64,000 nucleotides of DNA from Haloplanus ruber (GCF_024494725.1 NZ_JANHDK010000001.1:1364001-1428000), one strand, 5' to 3'. Positions 34,212 through 43,858 are shown, counted from the stretch's first letter. Notes: a model not told the origin generated them from the sequence alone. Program-made: numbers and translations.

Positions 34212-34535
34212 TCACTCGTCGTGTTCATCACCCGTGAATTCAGGTTCGTTATTGAGACGTCCAATCGTACCGTTCATCGCGTAGATAAGTGCTCCTGCCG
34301 ATTCGAATGCTTCCTCTCGGGAGAGCCGTGAGATTGGTTTCGTCACAAACTCCTCTCCATCCTCGTTCACTCCAGTAACTGGGATAACAGAATAATCGTC
34401 TCCCATCGTCCCATCGAGCCGAACGAAAATAGACTCGTCGTCATCGTACACCCATTCGATATAGTAGTCATCATGAATATGTTCTGTCCATCCAGCCGGA
34501 TAGTAGTCGAGGAGTTCCGTCTTGCTCTCGGGCAT
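34212..34535 (-). CDS. Small acidic hypothetical protein
   Basis: The protein has 107 residues from the ATG at 34,535, which begins a natural-looking MPESKTELLDYYPAGW; the frame stays open 17 codons further upstream. It is very acidic and probably a small mixed alpha-beta domain. It has no catalytic motif and is not recognised. It is the last gene before the island boundary. Confidence 0.55.
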   Translation of the reverse strand: MPESKTELLDYYPAGWTEHIHDDYYIEWVYDDDESIFVRLDGTMGDDYSVIPVTGVNEDGEEFVTKPISRLSREEAFESAGALIYAMNGTIGRLNNEPEFTGDEHDE

Positions 34536-34888
34536 CTTTCTATTCAAGATCTCTACCGACTCGGGTAAAAATGTTCGTCTATACACTCTTCGTCGTCCGA
34601 TTCCTCTATATCGTCAAACCCGAATGAGGCACAAATCGGCCAATTCTTGGATAGCGTTATCACTCACACCAACGCTGTCGAATCAAAATAGATGGATCCG
34701 AGCTATTAGACGGACATCGTCGGAGAACACCATCGGACGGTTCGTCCGAACCGGTATTGCCTGGGTGGCAATTCGCAGGGTGTTTATAACCATCTGCCGG
34801 GTCGAATAGTCCGATATAGGGTGAATTCCGTATTGGATAGAGAAAATATCGACTTGAGGGAGGTTGCCGATCATGCGAAGCGACGTGG
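34536..34888. other. Non-coding stretch before the island boundary
   Basis: AT-rich with no convincing gene on either strand. It leads into the tRNA remnant. Confidence 0.4.
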
Positions 34889-34930
34889 CCTCTCACGGCA
34901 ATGACCAGGGTTCGAATCCCTGTCGGAGCA
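34889..34930 (+). pseudogene. tRNA 3'-half remnant (tRNA-Glu-like), probable att site
   Basis: The segment holds an intact T-arm CAGGG-TTCGAAT-CCCTG (34,906-34,922), then TCGGAGC and A, an acceptor 3' strand with discriminator. Upstream, CCTCTC and ATGACC match the anticodon loop (CTC) and variable region of haloarchaeal tRNA-Glu, but the anticodon stem is broken and there is no 5' half. AT-rich island DNA is on the left and GC-rich core DNA on the right. This is what remains at the far junction when an element integrates into a tRNA 3' end. The intact tRNA should then be to the left of this window. Confidence 0.65.
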
Positions 34931-35307
34931 CTCTTCCGCGATTCTTTCAGCCCCATAGCGTCGGTGTCACTGACCCCACTGCGTTGGGTTGTGCACACAA
35001 CACGTCAGCGAGGCCGTTCCCTCTATCGAGACGGCCGGTATTTGCGTCCTCGTCGGGGCAGTCCCGTGTCCGTCCAGCGTCCGAGCCGTCGTGTCGGCGG
35101 ACGCCCCCGGACGGACTGGACCGAACGCGTGTAAAAGCCCCGCGTACCCGTCCGAACGGCCGCGCCCTCCGACCCGGCCGGTCCACCGCTCGATAGCGCG
35201 TGAAGATTTTTCGGATATGGCTTCGAAATCAGAATAGAACACGCCGGACACATGCGAATTAGGATATCGTTCAAAACATTCATGTCCTACGCTTACGACA
35301 TCCTACC
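34931..35307. other. GC-rich non-coding stretch after the boundary
   Basis: No supported gene. Overlapping short frames reflect high GC only. The end should hold the promoter of the aminotransferase; a clear TATA box was not found. Confidence 0.4.
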
Positions 35308-36648
35308 ATGGCAAGCCAGGAGTCAGAGCGAACCGAGATTGAGCGTCTCGACCGCGAGTACACGCTCGGAACGTGGACCCGCCAGCGGGACTTCGACCCG
35401 ACCGAAATCGTCGACACCGAGGGACCACGGATCGTCACCGTCGACGGCGATTCGATCCTCGATTTCAGCAGCCAGTACGTCTGTACGAGCCTCGGCTACG
35501 ACGCCGAACGCATCGCCGACGCCGTCAACGAACAGATTCGGTCGGTGCCCTACGTCAACCCCGGCTGGGCGACTGAACCCCGGGCGCGACTCTCCGAGAA
35601 ACTCGCCGAAATCACCCCCGGCTCCCTGAAGAAAACCTTCTACTCTACCAGCGGCACCGAGGCCAACGAGGCGGCCTTCAAGATCGCCCGCTCCTATACG
35701 GGCAAACACAAGATCCTCTCGCGCTACCGGTCGTACCACGGCGCGACCGCCGCCTCCCTGTCGGCCTCCGGAGACCCCCGACGCGTCGCTCAGGGCCCAG
35801 AGATCCAGCCCGAAGTCCCCGGCATGGTCAAAGGCCCCGATCCCTACGCCTACGGCTCGAGTCTCGACCCCGAACAGAGCCTCGAATACATCGACGAGAT
35901 GCTCACCCTCGAAGGAGATACCGTCGCTGGCGTCTTGGTCGAACCCCTCGTCGGCTCGAACGGCGTTCTCACCCCGCCCGACGACTATCTCCCGCGACTC
36001 CAGGAGATTGCACACGACCACGGCGCACTGTTGATCTGTGACGAGGTGATGACCGGCTTCGGCCGCACCGGCGAGTGGTTCGCTTCGGGACTGTACGACG
36101 CCGAACCTGACATCATCACCATGGCGAAAGGTCTCACCGGCTCTTACCAGCCTCTGGCCGCGACGACCGTCACCGAGGAAATCGCGACCCACCTCGAAGA
36201 CACCCTCCTCAACCAGGGCCACACGTTCGCCGGTCACCCGACCGCCTGTGCGGCCGGGGTTGCGGCCATCGAAACCTACGAACAGGAAGGACTCCTCGAA
36301 AACGCACGCGAGATGGGTGCGTACCTGAAATCCGAACTCGAATCCCTGGCCGAGCGTCACCCGAGCGTCGGGGAACGCCGGGGGATTGGTCTCCACCAAG
36401 GACTCGAACTCACGCGAAGCGAGGAGAAACGTGTCCCCTTCGAGCAACGAAGCGACAAGGTGTCCGGACGCACGACCGTCCTCGACGAAGTCGGCGCCCA
36501 CGCCCTCGACAACGACGTCTACTTCTACACGTCCGTCAACACCATCGTCGTCACTCCGCCGTTGACGATCACCGAAGCCCACGTCGACGAGGCCATCGAC
36601 GCACTCGACGACGCACTCGAAATCTCCGACGCCGCGATGGAAGAGTAG
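35308..36648 (+). CDS. Class III PLP-dependent aminotransferase
   Basis: The 446-residue protein is of the omega-amino acid/aspartate aminotransferase family. The PLP lysine is K274 in TMAKGLTGSYQPL. The aspartate that binds the pyridine nitrogen is in CDEVMTGFGRTG (245-255). STSGTEANEA (113-122) and HGATAASLS are phosphate and substrate loops. It transfers the terminal amino group of an omega-amino acid or amine to a 2-oxo acid. It is convergent with the importer cluster, so it may act on the imported compound. Substrate cannot be read from sequence. Confidence 0.85.
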   Translation: MASQESERTEIERLDREYTLGTWTRQRDFDPTEIVDTEGPRIVTVDGDSILDFSSQYVCTSLGYDAERIADAVNEQIRSVPYVNPGWATEPRARLSEKLAEITPGSLKKTFYSTSGTEANEAAFKIARSYTGKHKILSRYRSYHGATAASLSASGDPRRVAQGPEIQPEVPGMVKGPDPYAYGSSLDPEQSLEYIDEMLTLEGDTVAGVLVEPLVGSNGVLTPPDDYLPRLQEIAHDHGALLICDEVMTGFGRTGEWFASGLYDAEPDIITMAKGLTGSYQPLAATTVTEEIATHLEDTLLNQGHTFAGHPTACAAGVAAIETYEQEGLLENAREMGAYLKSELESLAERHPSVGERRGIGLHQGLELTRSEEKRVPFEQRSDKVSGRTTVLDEVGAHALDNDVYFYTSVNTIVVTPPLTITEAHVDEAIDALDDALEISDAAMEE

Positions 36649-36705
36649 CGGCGCGGACACGCGGTTCGGATCGTTCGGCCGAGGACAGAACGACCGTATC
36701 GACGC

Positions 36706-37809
36706 TCAGCCCTGCTTGACTTCCTGGAACATCTGCTGCCAGTCCGAGACGGCGGGGTCGACGGTGCCCCAGTCGACCCACATCAGGTCGTCGGGACTCT
36801 CGGTGTAGTCCGGGAGGTTACGGATGACCTCCGGCGGGTCCTGAACGGGGACCGGGTATCCGGTGTTGTCGGACAGTTCGACGATGATATCGCGCTGGAA
36901 GACGTGATTGAGGAGGTCGTGGACGAGATCCTGATTCTCGCTGGAGGCCGGAATGGCCCAGTCCTCGGTGATGGTCGACGTCCCACCCTCGGGAATGACG
37001 TACTCGATCTCACCGAATCCTTCTTCCTGGAGTGCGCGGGTGCGCCCACCCCACGTCTCCGCGACGGTCGCGGTGCCCTCGCGGAGCCATCGGATGCTCT
37101 CCGCGCCGGCGCCCCAGTAGCCGAATGTGTTCTCGTTCTGTGCGGCGAGTTCCTCGCGGACCTGCGCGACCGCGTCCGAGTTGCCGGGCACGTCGTTGAT
37201 GTTCATGCCGAGAGAGGCCGCGGCGTTCGTCACGCGTGAGGTGGCCTGATCCCGTAGCCCCAGAGAGTCCTGAAACTCGTCGGCCTTGATGTCGTCCCAC
37301 GTCGACATCTCGATGTCGGTCTCCTCGGTGTTGTACGCGTACCCCTGCGTAAGCGCGTCACGGAAGACGGCGTCGTCCTCGATGTACGGGCGGTCGGCCC
37401 AGTCCTGTTTAACGTTTTCCTGGTAGTTCGGCAGGTCGTCGTAGTTGATGTCTGCCAGCAGATCCTCCTGTCGAGCGGTGTACACACCGAAGGAGGTGGG
37501 CATGAACAGGTCGATCTCGCCGGGGTTCTCCCGGATGATCGAGAGGAACTCCGAGTCACCACCCGCCGACTGGTGTTCGACCTCCACGCCACTCTCCTCG
37601 GTCCAGTATTCGAAGGCCGTCCGCGCGGAGTCCTGGGTGTTTCCACCCCACCCGAGATAGCGGATCGTGTCCGCGCTCCCGCCGCCGCCACCGAGACATC
37701 CCGCGAGTCCCGTGGCCGCGATGCCACCCCCGAGGGTCTTCAATACTGACCGTCGATTCACTGATCTCGTCGACTGTCGCGCGCTGTCACCGAACATGCT
37801 CCTACCCAT
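36706..37809 (-). CDS. ABC transporter substrate-binding lipoprotein (PotD/spermidine-putrescine type)
   Basis: The 367-residue protein has a Tat signal (NRRSVLKTLGGG) ending in a lipobox LAGC, so it is exported folded and anchored as a lipoprotein. The mature part begins IRYLGWGG and follows the type 2 periplasmic-binding fold of PotD-like proteins, with DLFMPTSFGV and GYAYNTEETD segments. A second ATG at 37,797 may be the start, since a TATA-like sequence lies about 25 nt before it. It is the last gene of the minus-strand importer cluster and delivers ligand to the two permeases. Confidence 0.88.
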   Translation of the reverse strand: MGRSMFGDSARQSTRSVNRRSVLKTLGGGIAATGLAGCLGGGGGSADTIRYLGWGGNTQDSARTAFEYWTEESGVEVEHQSAGGDSEFLSIIRENPGEIDLFMPTSFGVYTARQEDLLADINYDDLPNYQENVKQDWADRPYIEDDAVFRDALTQGYAYNTEETDIEMSTWDDIKADEFQDSLGLRDQATSRVTNAAASLGMNINDVPGNSDAVAQVREELAAQNENTFGYWGAGAESIRWLREGTATVAETWGGRTRALQEEGFGEIEYVIPEGGTSTITEDWAIPASSENQDLVHDLLNHVFQRDIIVELSDNTGYPVPVQDPPEVIRNLPDYTESPDDLMWVDWGTVDPAVSDWQQMFQEVKQG

Positions 37810-37883
37810 AGCGGATATTGTAAAAAAACTTTGGAGGCATTAGTATCTCGGTGACATGTGTATGAACGGACGATAATGAACGA

Positions 37884-39089
37884 TCACGCGACGATGAGAT
37901 CCGTCGGTGCGTTGTTGAGGACGACCGTGTCCTCGCTCCCGACAAGCAGCGTGTTCTCGATACACGCCGCGCCGGTGCCCGGGACGTGAATCGCGGGTTC
38001 GACGTTGAGGAACTGTCCCGCCGCAAGCTCGCCGGTTTCCGTAGGCGAGACGAACGGCGGCACCGAGATGGCCGCACCGGTCGTATGGCCCAGATACACG
38101 CCATTGAGTCGGTCCTCGTAGCCGTACTCGGCGGCAACGTCGTGGCCCGCACGCCAGACCGCCCGCCCGGTCACCCCCGGTTCGACCGTCTCGACCATCG
38201 CCTCGTACATGGCCGCACACGCGTCGTAGATGCGTCGTTGCTCCGCACTCGGGTCACCGACCGAGACGGTTCGGTCACAGTCGACGTAGTAGCCGTCGCG
38301 ACAGACGATGAGGTCGACCCAGAACATCTCCCCGGGTTCGAGCGGCGTCTCGGTGTAGTAAAACGGCTGGAGGTTGCTCTCGGAGCGTGCGTACGCGCCC
38401 ACGTCGACGTGTGTCGAGATGGCACTAGCGTGGCGGAATTCGGCGCCCGCGGCCGCCAGTTCGGCGAGGACGTCGAAACACACCTCGCGTTCCGACCGGC
38501 CCGGCCGACAGGCCGACGCGAGCGCCGCGAGTCCCGCGTCCGCGGCCGCGGCCGCACGCTCGACACCGCGCACGTCGTGATCGGTCGGCGCGCCGACGAG
38601 AGTCGGCCAGAGTTCCGGGAGGAAGGTGGTTTCGATCCCCGATCCGGCGGCCGAGACGGCTTCCAACACCGACGCCGGGAGGTCGTCGTCGACGACGCCG
38701 ATCCGCCCGCCGGTCAGGCCACAGTCCGCGAGCGCAACCCCGACCGCCGTCGACAACGCCTCGGCGTCGCGTCCCGGGACCGCCCGCACCTCGTCGGCCC
38801 ACGTCATGGCCTGCGCCGCCTCGCGGTGCCACTCGCGGTCGATCAGCAAGACCGTCGGCCCCGAAGCGGGGACGAAAAGCAGCGACCGGGCCCGCGGGAA
38901 CGGGTGAACGTACCCCGAGAGATACCGGACTGCGTCGGGATGTGTCGGCCCGCTCCCGTAAACGACGACCCCGTCAAGCCCGCGATTCCGGAGTGCTCCA
39001 CGAACCGCTCGCAGACGGCGAGCGCGTTCGGCGGGTGGCGGTCCCGTCGGGACGCCGGCGGATCGTCGGCGGTGAACGTCTCCTTCCAT
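37884..39089 (-). CDS. M24-family metallopeptidase (Xaa-Pro/prolidase-like)
   Basis: The 401-residue protein has the creatinase N-terminal domain (about 20-160) and a pita-bread catalytic domain. All five metal ligands of active M24 peptidases are visible: D in FWVDLIV, D in YVDCDRT, H in LGHTTG, E in NVEPAI and E in CIENTLL. True creatinases lack these, so a hydrolase of Xaa-Pro or another amide is likely. It is within a cluster for uptake and breakdown of an amine or amide compound. Confidence 0.82.
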   Translation of the reverse strand: MEGDVHRRRSAGVPTGPPPAERARRLRAVRGALRNRGLDGVVVYGSGPTHPDAVRYLSGYVHPFPRARSLLFVPASGPTVLLIDREWHREAAQAMTWADEVRAVPGRDAEALSTAVGVALADCGLTGGRIGVVDDDLPASVLEAVSAAGSGIETTFLPELWPTLVGAPTDHDVRGVERAAAAADAGLAALASACRPGRSEREVCFDVLAELAAAGAEFRHASAISTHVDVGAYARSESNLQPFYYTETPLEPGEMFWVDLIVCRDGYYVDCDRTVSVGDPSAEQRRIYDACAAMYEAMVETVEPGVTGRAVWRAGHDVAAEYGYEDRLNGVYLGHTTGAAISVPPFVSPTETGELAAGQFLNVEPAIHVPGTGAACIENTLLVGSEDTVVLNNAPTDLIVA

Positions 39090-39147
39090 CTAGGTCACCC
39101 GACAGTCGGCGGGATGGCGTCCCCTCGCCGGGCTGAACGACGAACGG

Positions 39148-40440
39148 TCACGACGACGTCTCCGGAAGCGCGTCGAGGGCGGCGTCGAGCGTCTCGAGGA
39201 ACGTGTCGACCTCGGCGTCGGTCATCGGCGTCGAGAGGTTCCCCATGCCGCGGGGCGCCATGAAGACACCGCGGTTCCGCATGGCGAGAAAGAGATCCTC
39301 GAAGGCCTCGGTCCCGGCGGCGGACGACGCCCAGTCGGTCACCGTCTCGTCGGTGAGGTGAAGCTGAAACATCGACCCGTCGCCGGTCACCCGGAGCGGG
39401 TGGTCGTGATCGGCGGCGACCTCTCTGACTCCGGCGCGCAACCGGTCACCGAGTCGGTTCAAGTCCGTGATCGCCGCCTCGTCGAGTGCATCGAGGGTCG
39501 CGATGCCGCCCGCCATCGTCGCCGGGTTCGCGTTGAACGTTCCGGAGTGGTCGGCCACCCCCTCGTGTGGGTGGAAGACGGACATGATATCTTCTCGCCC
39601 CCCGAAGGCCCCGACCGGCAGGCCGCCGCCGATGAACTTCCCGAAGGCCGTCAGGTCGGGCGTGACGCCGTAGCGCTCCTGGGCGCCGCCGTACCCGAGT
39701 CGGAACGTCATCACCTCGTCGAAGACGAGGGGGACTCCGTGATCCTCGGTCAGGTCCCGCGCGGTGTGGAGAAACGACTCGTCGGCGGGAAGCCCGCCGG
39801 CAACGCCCATGAGCGGTTCGAGGATGAAACAGGCGATGTCGTCGCCGGCCGTGGCGAACGCCTCCTTGAGCGCCTCGGGATCGTTGAACGGCGTCGTCAG
39901 CACGCGGTCCTCGACGTCCCGCGGGATGCCCTGGTGTTCGCGGCCCGTAGCGTCGACGGCAACTTCGACCGTGTCGTGGGTGCCGTGGTACCCACCCTCA
40001 ATCTTCAGAATCGTCTCGTTCCCGGTGTAGGCCATCGCGCCGCGGATGGCGTTCATCGTCGCCTCCGTGCCGGAGTTTGCGAACCTGACCTGCTCGACCG
40101 AGGGAACCCGGTCGACGAGGCGCTCCGCCAGCGCCACGGCCTCCGTCGTCGGCGCGCCGAACCCGTTGCCCCGTTCGAACCGCTCGGTGACCGCCTCGAC
40201 GACCGCTGGTGGTGCGTGACCGAGCACGGATTGTGTGTAGTTGTTGAGGAAATCGAGCAGCGTCTCGCCGTCTTCGGTGCGGAGCCGACAGCCGGACCCC
40301 GACGCGACAAACGACGGATACGGGTCGTGGTAGGTGACCGACCGGGTGTCGCCGCCCGGCATCACCGCCGCCGCACGTTCGTACAAACTCCCGGATTTCG
40401 GCGTCGACGAACGATAATGTTCGACCGGCTGATCCACCAT
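39148..40440 (-). CDS. Class III aminotransferase, glutamate-1-semialdehyde aminomutase-like
   Basis: The 430-residue protein resembles HemL in layout. The PLP lysine is in FGKFIGGGLPVGAFGG, the aspartate in FDEVMTFRLG, and SGTEATMNAIR forms the phosphate loop. Haloarchaeal hemL normally lies with other haem genes, so a paralogue acting on the transported compound is more likely than haem synthesis. It lies between the M24 peptidase and the DUF1989 gene on the same strand. Confidence 0.82.
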   Translation of the reverse strand: MVDQPVEHYRSSTPKSGSLYERAAAVMPGGDTRSVTYHDPYPSFVASGSGCRLRTEDGETLLDFLNNYTQSVLGHAPPAVVEAVTERFERGNGFGAPTTEAVALAERLVDRVPSVEQVRFANSGTEATMNAIRGAMAYTGNETILKIEGGYHGTHDTVEVAVDATGREHQGIPRDVEDRVLTTPFNDPEALKEAFATAGDDIACFILEPLMGVAGGLPADESFLHTARDLTEDHGVPLVFDEVMTFRLGYGGAQERYGVTPDLTAFGKFIGGGLPVGAFGGREDIMSVFHPHEGVADHSGTFNANPATMAGGIATLDALDEAAITDLNRLGDRLRAGVREVAADHDHPLRVTGDGSMFQLHLTDETVTDWASSAAGTEAFEDLFLAMRNRGVFMAPRGMGNLSTPMTDAEVDTFLETLDAALDALPETSS

Positions 40441-40510
40441 GTGAATGTGTTTCAGTCAGCTCGTAATAAACCTACGCCGAACGACCGTCGGAATCCCCGG
40501 TGTGGCGCCG

Positions 40511-41116
40511 CTACCAGTTCGTGTGTACGTCCGTGCCGTCGGGGACGGTGACATCGATAGGGCCGGTGTCACCGGCGTTGACCGTCGATTCGCCCGCACA
40601 CGCAGAGACCGCGACGTAGCAGTCCCGGTCCGCGCGGAATCGGACGGTGTCGCCGGGGGCCGACTGTGGTTCTCGAATGTCGATCCGCCCGTCAGTGACC
40701 GTCGCTCGCATGAAGATGTTCAGCGTTTCGAGGACGAGAGCGGGATCGACGCCGAGCGGCGCTATCGCCTCCGAGAGGTTCTCACGACAGCCGTTCGCTT
40801 CCGGCTGATCGTAGTAGTCGGCGAGAATCCACTCGTTGCACGGGCCGTACAGAAGGTCGTGGTCACCGCAGTCGTCGGCGGTGATGGTGAGGATCGGATC
40901 GCCCTCGGTGGTGTACAGGGTGTCGTCGGTCGTCACGCTGACCCTCCCGCTCCGCCGATACGTGTACTTCGTCGAGAGTCGTTCGGTTGGGTCTTCGGCG
41001 GCGAACGCGACCAAGTCGGCGACCTGCTGGCCGGCCACGTCGGTCACGTCGAACGTCTCGCCCGCGGTGACTTCGAACGCGGCGCCACGCTTCTCGGGGA
41101 TTCGTCGTTCGAGCAT
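40511..41116 (-). CDS. DUF1989 (urea carboxylase-associated) family protein
   Basis: The 201-residue protein matches DUF1989 through GQQVADLVAF (near 29-38), STKYTYRR (near 48-55), a CGDHDLLYGPCNE segment with possible metal-binding Cys/His, and LNIFMRA in the second half. Family members accompany urea carboxylase and amine or guanidine breakdown; the reaction is not established. It is placed after the permease genes of the importer. Confidence 0.85.
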   Translation of the reverse strand: MLERRIPEKRGAAFEVTAGETFDVTDVAGQQVADLVAFAAEDPTERLSTKYTYRRSGRVSVTTDDTLYTTEGDPILTITADDCGDHDLLYGPCNEWILADYYDQPEANGCRENLSEAIAPLGVDPALVLETLNIFMRATVTDGRIDIREPQSAPGDTVRFRADRDCYVAVSACAGESTVNAGDTGPIDVTVPDGTDVHTNW

Positions 41117-41164
41117 TGTCGACGCCGCGAAGTCGGACGGAGTGGGATATAAACCCAGGGGGCG

Positions 41165-41947
41165 TCAGGCGTCGCCGCCGCTGACCTCGCCGATGACCGC
41201 GGCGACCAGCATGATCACCGCAAGCACCGTCGCGAGGGCGCTGATCGTCGGCGTGAGGCCGGTCCGCAACTCCGTGTAGATGATGACGGGAACGGTTGTG
41301 GTGCCCGGCGAGATGAGGAACTGGGTTGCGGTGAACTCACCGAACGAGACGACGAAGGCGATCAGAGCGCCGGTGAAGACGCTCGGCGAGATGATCGGGA
41401 GCGTCACGTTGAGCGCCGTCTCCAGCCAGTTGGCGCCCATGATCAGAGAGGCCTGTTCGAGCGTCTCGTCGAACGTGACGAGTCTGGCACGGATGATCAG
41501 GAACACGTATGGGAGCGTGAGCACCACGTGCCCGAGGATCAACACGGGGTAGTCGCCGGGGAGCCGGATCATCCCCGCGTACTGGACGATGGCGAGTCCC
41601 GTGATGACCGGCGAGATCATCAGCGGGAGCAGAAGTACCGTCGAGACCGTCTGCTTGTACGGGAAGTCACTGCGGACGAACCCGAAGGCAGTAATCGTCC
41701 CGATGAGTCCGGAGACGACCGCCGATGCGACTGCGACGACGGTGCTGACGACGAGTGCGTTGAGGATCTGGCTGCTCCCCGCCAGCTCGCCGTACCACTG
41801 CAGACTCAGGCCGTCGGTCGGAATCGTCGGCACCGACGACGTCGTCAGCGACGTGATGATGACGAGCGCCACCGGCACGAGCAACAGCGCGTAGACGATC
41901 AGCGCGACCGGCAGGTAGCCGAACCTGAATCGACTGGTCCGATTCAT
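41165..41947 (-). CDS. ABC transporter permease (PotC type)
   Basis: The 260-residue inner-membrane protein has about six helices and the EAA-type loop around LEQASLIMGANWLETALNVTLP, which contacts the ATPase. The start overlaps the stop of the preceding permease by 4 nt. It pairs with that permease to form the channel of a polyamine/opine-type importer. Confidence 0.88.
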   Translation of the reverse strand: MNRTSRFRFGYLPVALIVYALLLVPVALVIITSLTTSSVPTIPTDGLSLQWYGELAGSSQILNALVVSTVVAVASAVVSGLIGTITAFGFVRSDFPYKQTVSTVLLLPLMISPVITGLAIVQYAGMIRLPGDYPVLILGHVVLTLPYVFLIIRARLVTFDETLEQASLIMGANWLETALNVTLPIISPSVFTGALIAFVVSFGEFTATQFLISPGTTTVPVIIYTELRTGLTPTISALATVLAVIMLVAAVIGEVSGGDA

Positions 41948-42786
41948 AGTTCACCCAACACCTCCCCGAGGTTGACGTAGCTGTTGAACACCATGAGCAA
42001 GACAAGTAGGATGGTCGTGTAGATGACCGCCAAACTCGACGCGAGACCGAGGTCGAACGTCTGCGAGTAGGACTGCTCGATGACGTTCGCGATCATCGTA
42101 TCGCTCGGCCCGCCGAGCATCGCCGGAGCCAGGAACGACCCGGTCGCGAGGATGAACACGATGATCCCGCCGGCGACCACACCCGACAGACTCAACGGGA
42201 GGATCACCGAGCGCACGGTCCGCAGTTGGGTCGCCCCGAGGATACGAGACGCGTCGATGAGGTCCTCGTCGATGGATTTGAGCGCGTGGTAGATCGGAAG
42301 AATCGCGAATGGCAGGAAGACGGTCGTGAGACCGACGATGACGCCCTTTGTCGAAAACAGGATGCCGAAGTCGGTGCCGAGCAACTGGACGAGTGGGCTG
42401 GACGGGAACAGCAGGAGCTGAATCCCGAGATAGCGGATCACGTACGCGATCCAGAGCGGGAGGACGACGAGTCCGAGGAGGAACTTCTCCCGCGAGGACC
42501 GGAAGGCGATGTAGTACGCGAGCACGTATCCGAGCGCAAGGGTGACGACGGTGGTGAGCGCCCCGAAGTAAAACGACCGCCCGAGCGTCACGAGATAGAT
42601 ATTGCTGAACGCCCGCTCGTAGTTGCTGAAGAGGCCGCCGCCCCCGAAGTTCAGGCTGTTCCAGTAGAGAAACAGAATGGGGACGATATAGAAGACGGTG
42701 AGAAACCCGAGTCCGAAGGCGGCCAGCGAGCGCGACGAGACGCGGCGTTCGACGAACTTCGGGACGGGGATGCCTTCGATGATCAT
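41944..42786 (-). CDS. ABC transporter permease (PotB type)
   Basis: The 280-residue protein has six predicted helices and the EAA loop DLIDASRILGATQLRTVRSV, as in PotB. It overlaps the ATPase stop by 4 nt (ATGA) and the second permease by 4 nt, a classic coupled importer operon. Confidence 0.88.
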   Translation of the reverse strand: MIIEGIPVPKFVERRVSSRSLAAFGLGFLTVFYIVPILFLYWNSLNFGGGGLFSNYERAFSNIYLVTLGRSFYFGALTTVVTLALGYVLAYYIAFRSSREKFLLGLVVLPLWIAYVIRYLGIQLLLFPSSPLVQLLGTDFGILFSTKGVIVGLTTVFLPFAILPIYHALKSIDEDLIDASRILGATQLRTVRSVILPLSLSGVVAGGIIVFILATGSFLAPAMLGGPSDTMIANVIEQSYSQTFDLGLASSLAVIYTTILLVLLMVFNSYVNLGEVLGEL

Positions 42787-43829
42787 GCTTCGAGAACGAT
42801 TACGTTGGACGGGTCGAACGTCAGGGCGACCTCGTCGCCGATGTCGACGTTGGCGGAGGTGCTCGTGTGGAGCACGGCCTGAATCCCCTCGCCGGCGTCG
42901 ATCAGTACCTCGCTGTACGTACCCAGATATTCGACGTTCGTGACGGACCCTCGAAGCACTCCGTCACCGGCGTCGGCGAGGCTGAGGTCCTCCGGTCGGA
43001 GGAACACTTCGACGTCCGCACCCGGGTCGAAGCCGTCGAGCGACGCCGTATCGGTCGGAACCGTTCCAATCGGGGTGTCGATCTGCGGCGGGTCGTGGGA
43101 CGCCACCGTGCCCGGAAGTCGCGTCGACTTCCCGACGAAGTTCGCGACGAACCGGTTCGACGGATCGTCGTAGATTTCGGTCGGCGTTCCCTCCTGCTGT
43201 TTCTCCCCGTTGTTGAGGACGAGAATCTTATCGGACATCGAGAGCGCCTCCTCCTGGTCGTGGGTGACATACAGGGTCGTGACCTCCACCTCACGTTGGA
43301 TCTGCTTGATTTCGTTGCGGAGGTCCTGGCGCAGTACGCGGTCGAGACCAGTCAGCGGTTCGTCGAGGAGGAGGATGTCGGGTTCGTAGGCGAGCGCCCG
43401 GGCGATAGAGACGCGGCGTTCCTGACCGCCACTCAGTTCGGTGGGTCGGTGATCCCGGTACTCGGAAATCTGGACGAGGTCGAGATACTTCGTGATCTGC
43501 TTCTCTCGCTCGTCGGGGTCGAACCCGCTCATCTTGAGGCCGTATTCGATGTTCTCCTCGACGGTCATGTGGGGGAACGTCGCGGAGTCCTGGAACACCA
43601 GCCCGATGTTTCGCTCGTTCGGGGCTTGTCCCGTCACGTCGTCGCCACGGAGGTAGATCCCGCCCTCGGTCGGGTCGACGAGCCCGGCGATGGTGCGTAG
43701 CGTGGTACTCTTTCCGCACCCACTCGGACCGAGCAGCGTGCCGAACTCTCCCTCCTCGATCCGGAAGGAGAGATCGTTGACAGCACGTAAATCCCCGTAG
43801 AATTTCGTCAGGTTCTCAACTTCGAGCAT
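42783..43829 (-). CDS. ABC transporter ATP-binding protein (PotA type)
   Basis: The 348-residue ATPase has Walker A GPSGCGKST (near 34-42), signature LSGGQERR, Walker B ILLLDEPLTG and the switch histidine in VTHDQEEA. A C-terminal TOBE domain follows (about 270-345). It is the first gene of the importer cluster, from a leaderless promoter (TATA at 43,851-43,858). Confidence 0.9.
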   Translation of the reverse strand: MLEVENLTKFYGDLRAVNDLSFRIEEGEFGTLLGPSGCGKSTTLRTIAGLVDPTEGGIYLRGDDVTGQAPNERNIGLVFQDSATFPHMTVEENIEYGLKMSGFDPDEREKQITKYLDLVQISEYRDHRPTELSGGQERRVSIARALAYEPDILLLDEPLTGLDRVLRQDLRNEIKQIQREVEVTTLYVTHDQEEALSMSDKILVLNNGEKQQEGTPTEIYDDPSNRFVANFVGKSTRLPGTVASHDPPQIDTPIGTVPTDTASLDGFDPGADVEVFLRPEDLSLADAGDGVLRGSVTNVEYLGTYSEVLIDAGEGIQAVLHTSTSANVDIGDEVALTFDPSNVIVLEA

Positions 43830-43850
43830 ACCGACCCGTTTTGTGGTATT

Positions 43851-43858
43851 GTATTAAA
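43851..43858 (-). promoter_or_regulatory. TATA box of the importer operon
   Basis: The minus-strand TTTAATAC ends about 22 nt before the ATG of the ATPase gene, giving a leaderless transcript. The 270-bp gap to the divergent gene shows nothing else. Confidence 0.55.

Noticed and set aside
1-34930. CRISPR array, DISARM or BREX system
   Set aside because: No repeat-spacer array, no DNA methyltransferase, no PglZ and no PLD nuclease; the DUF1998 helicase alone does not make DISARM.
35323-36660. 445-codon minus-strand frame
   Set aside because: Antisense to the class III aminotransferase, which has full PLP motifs.
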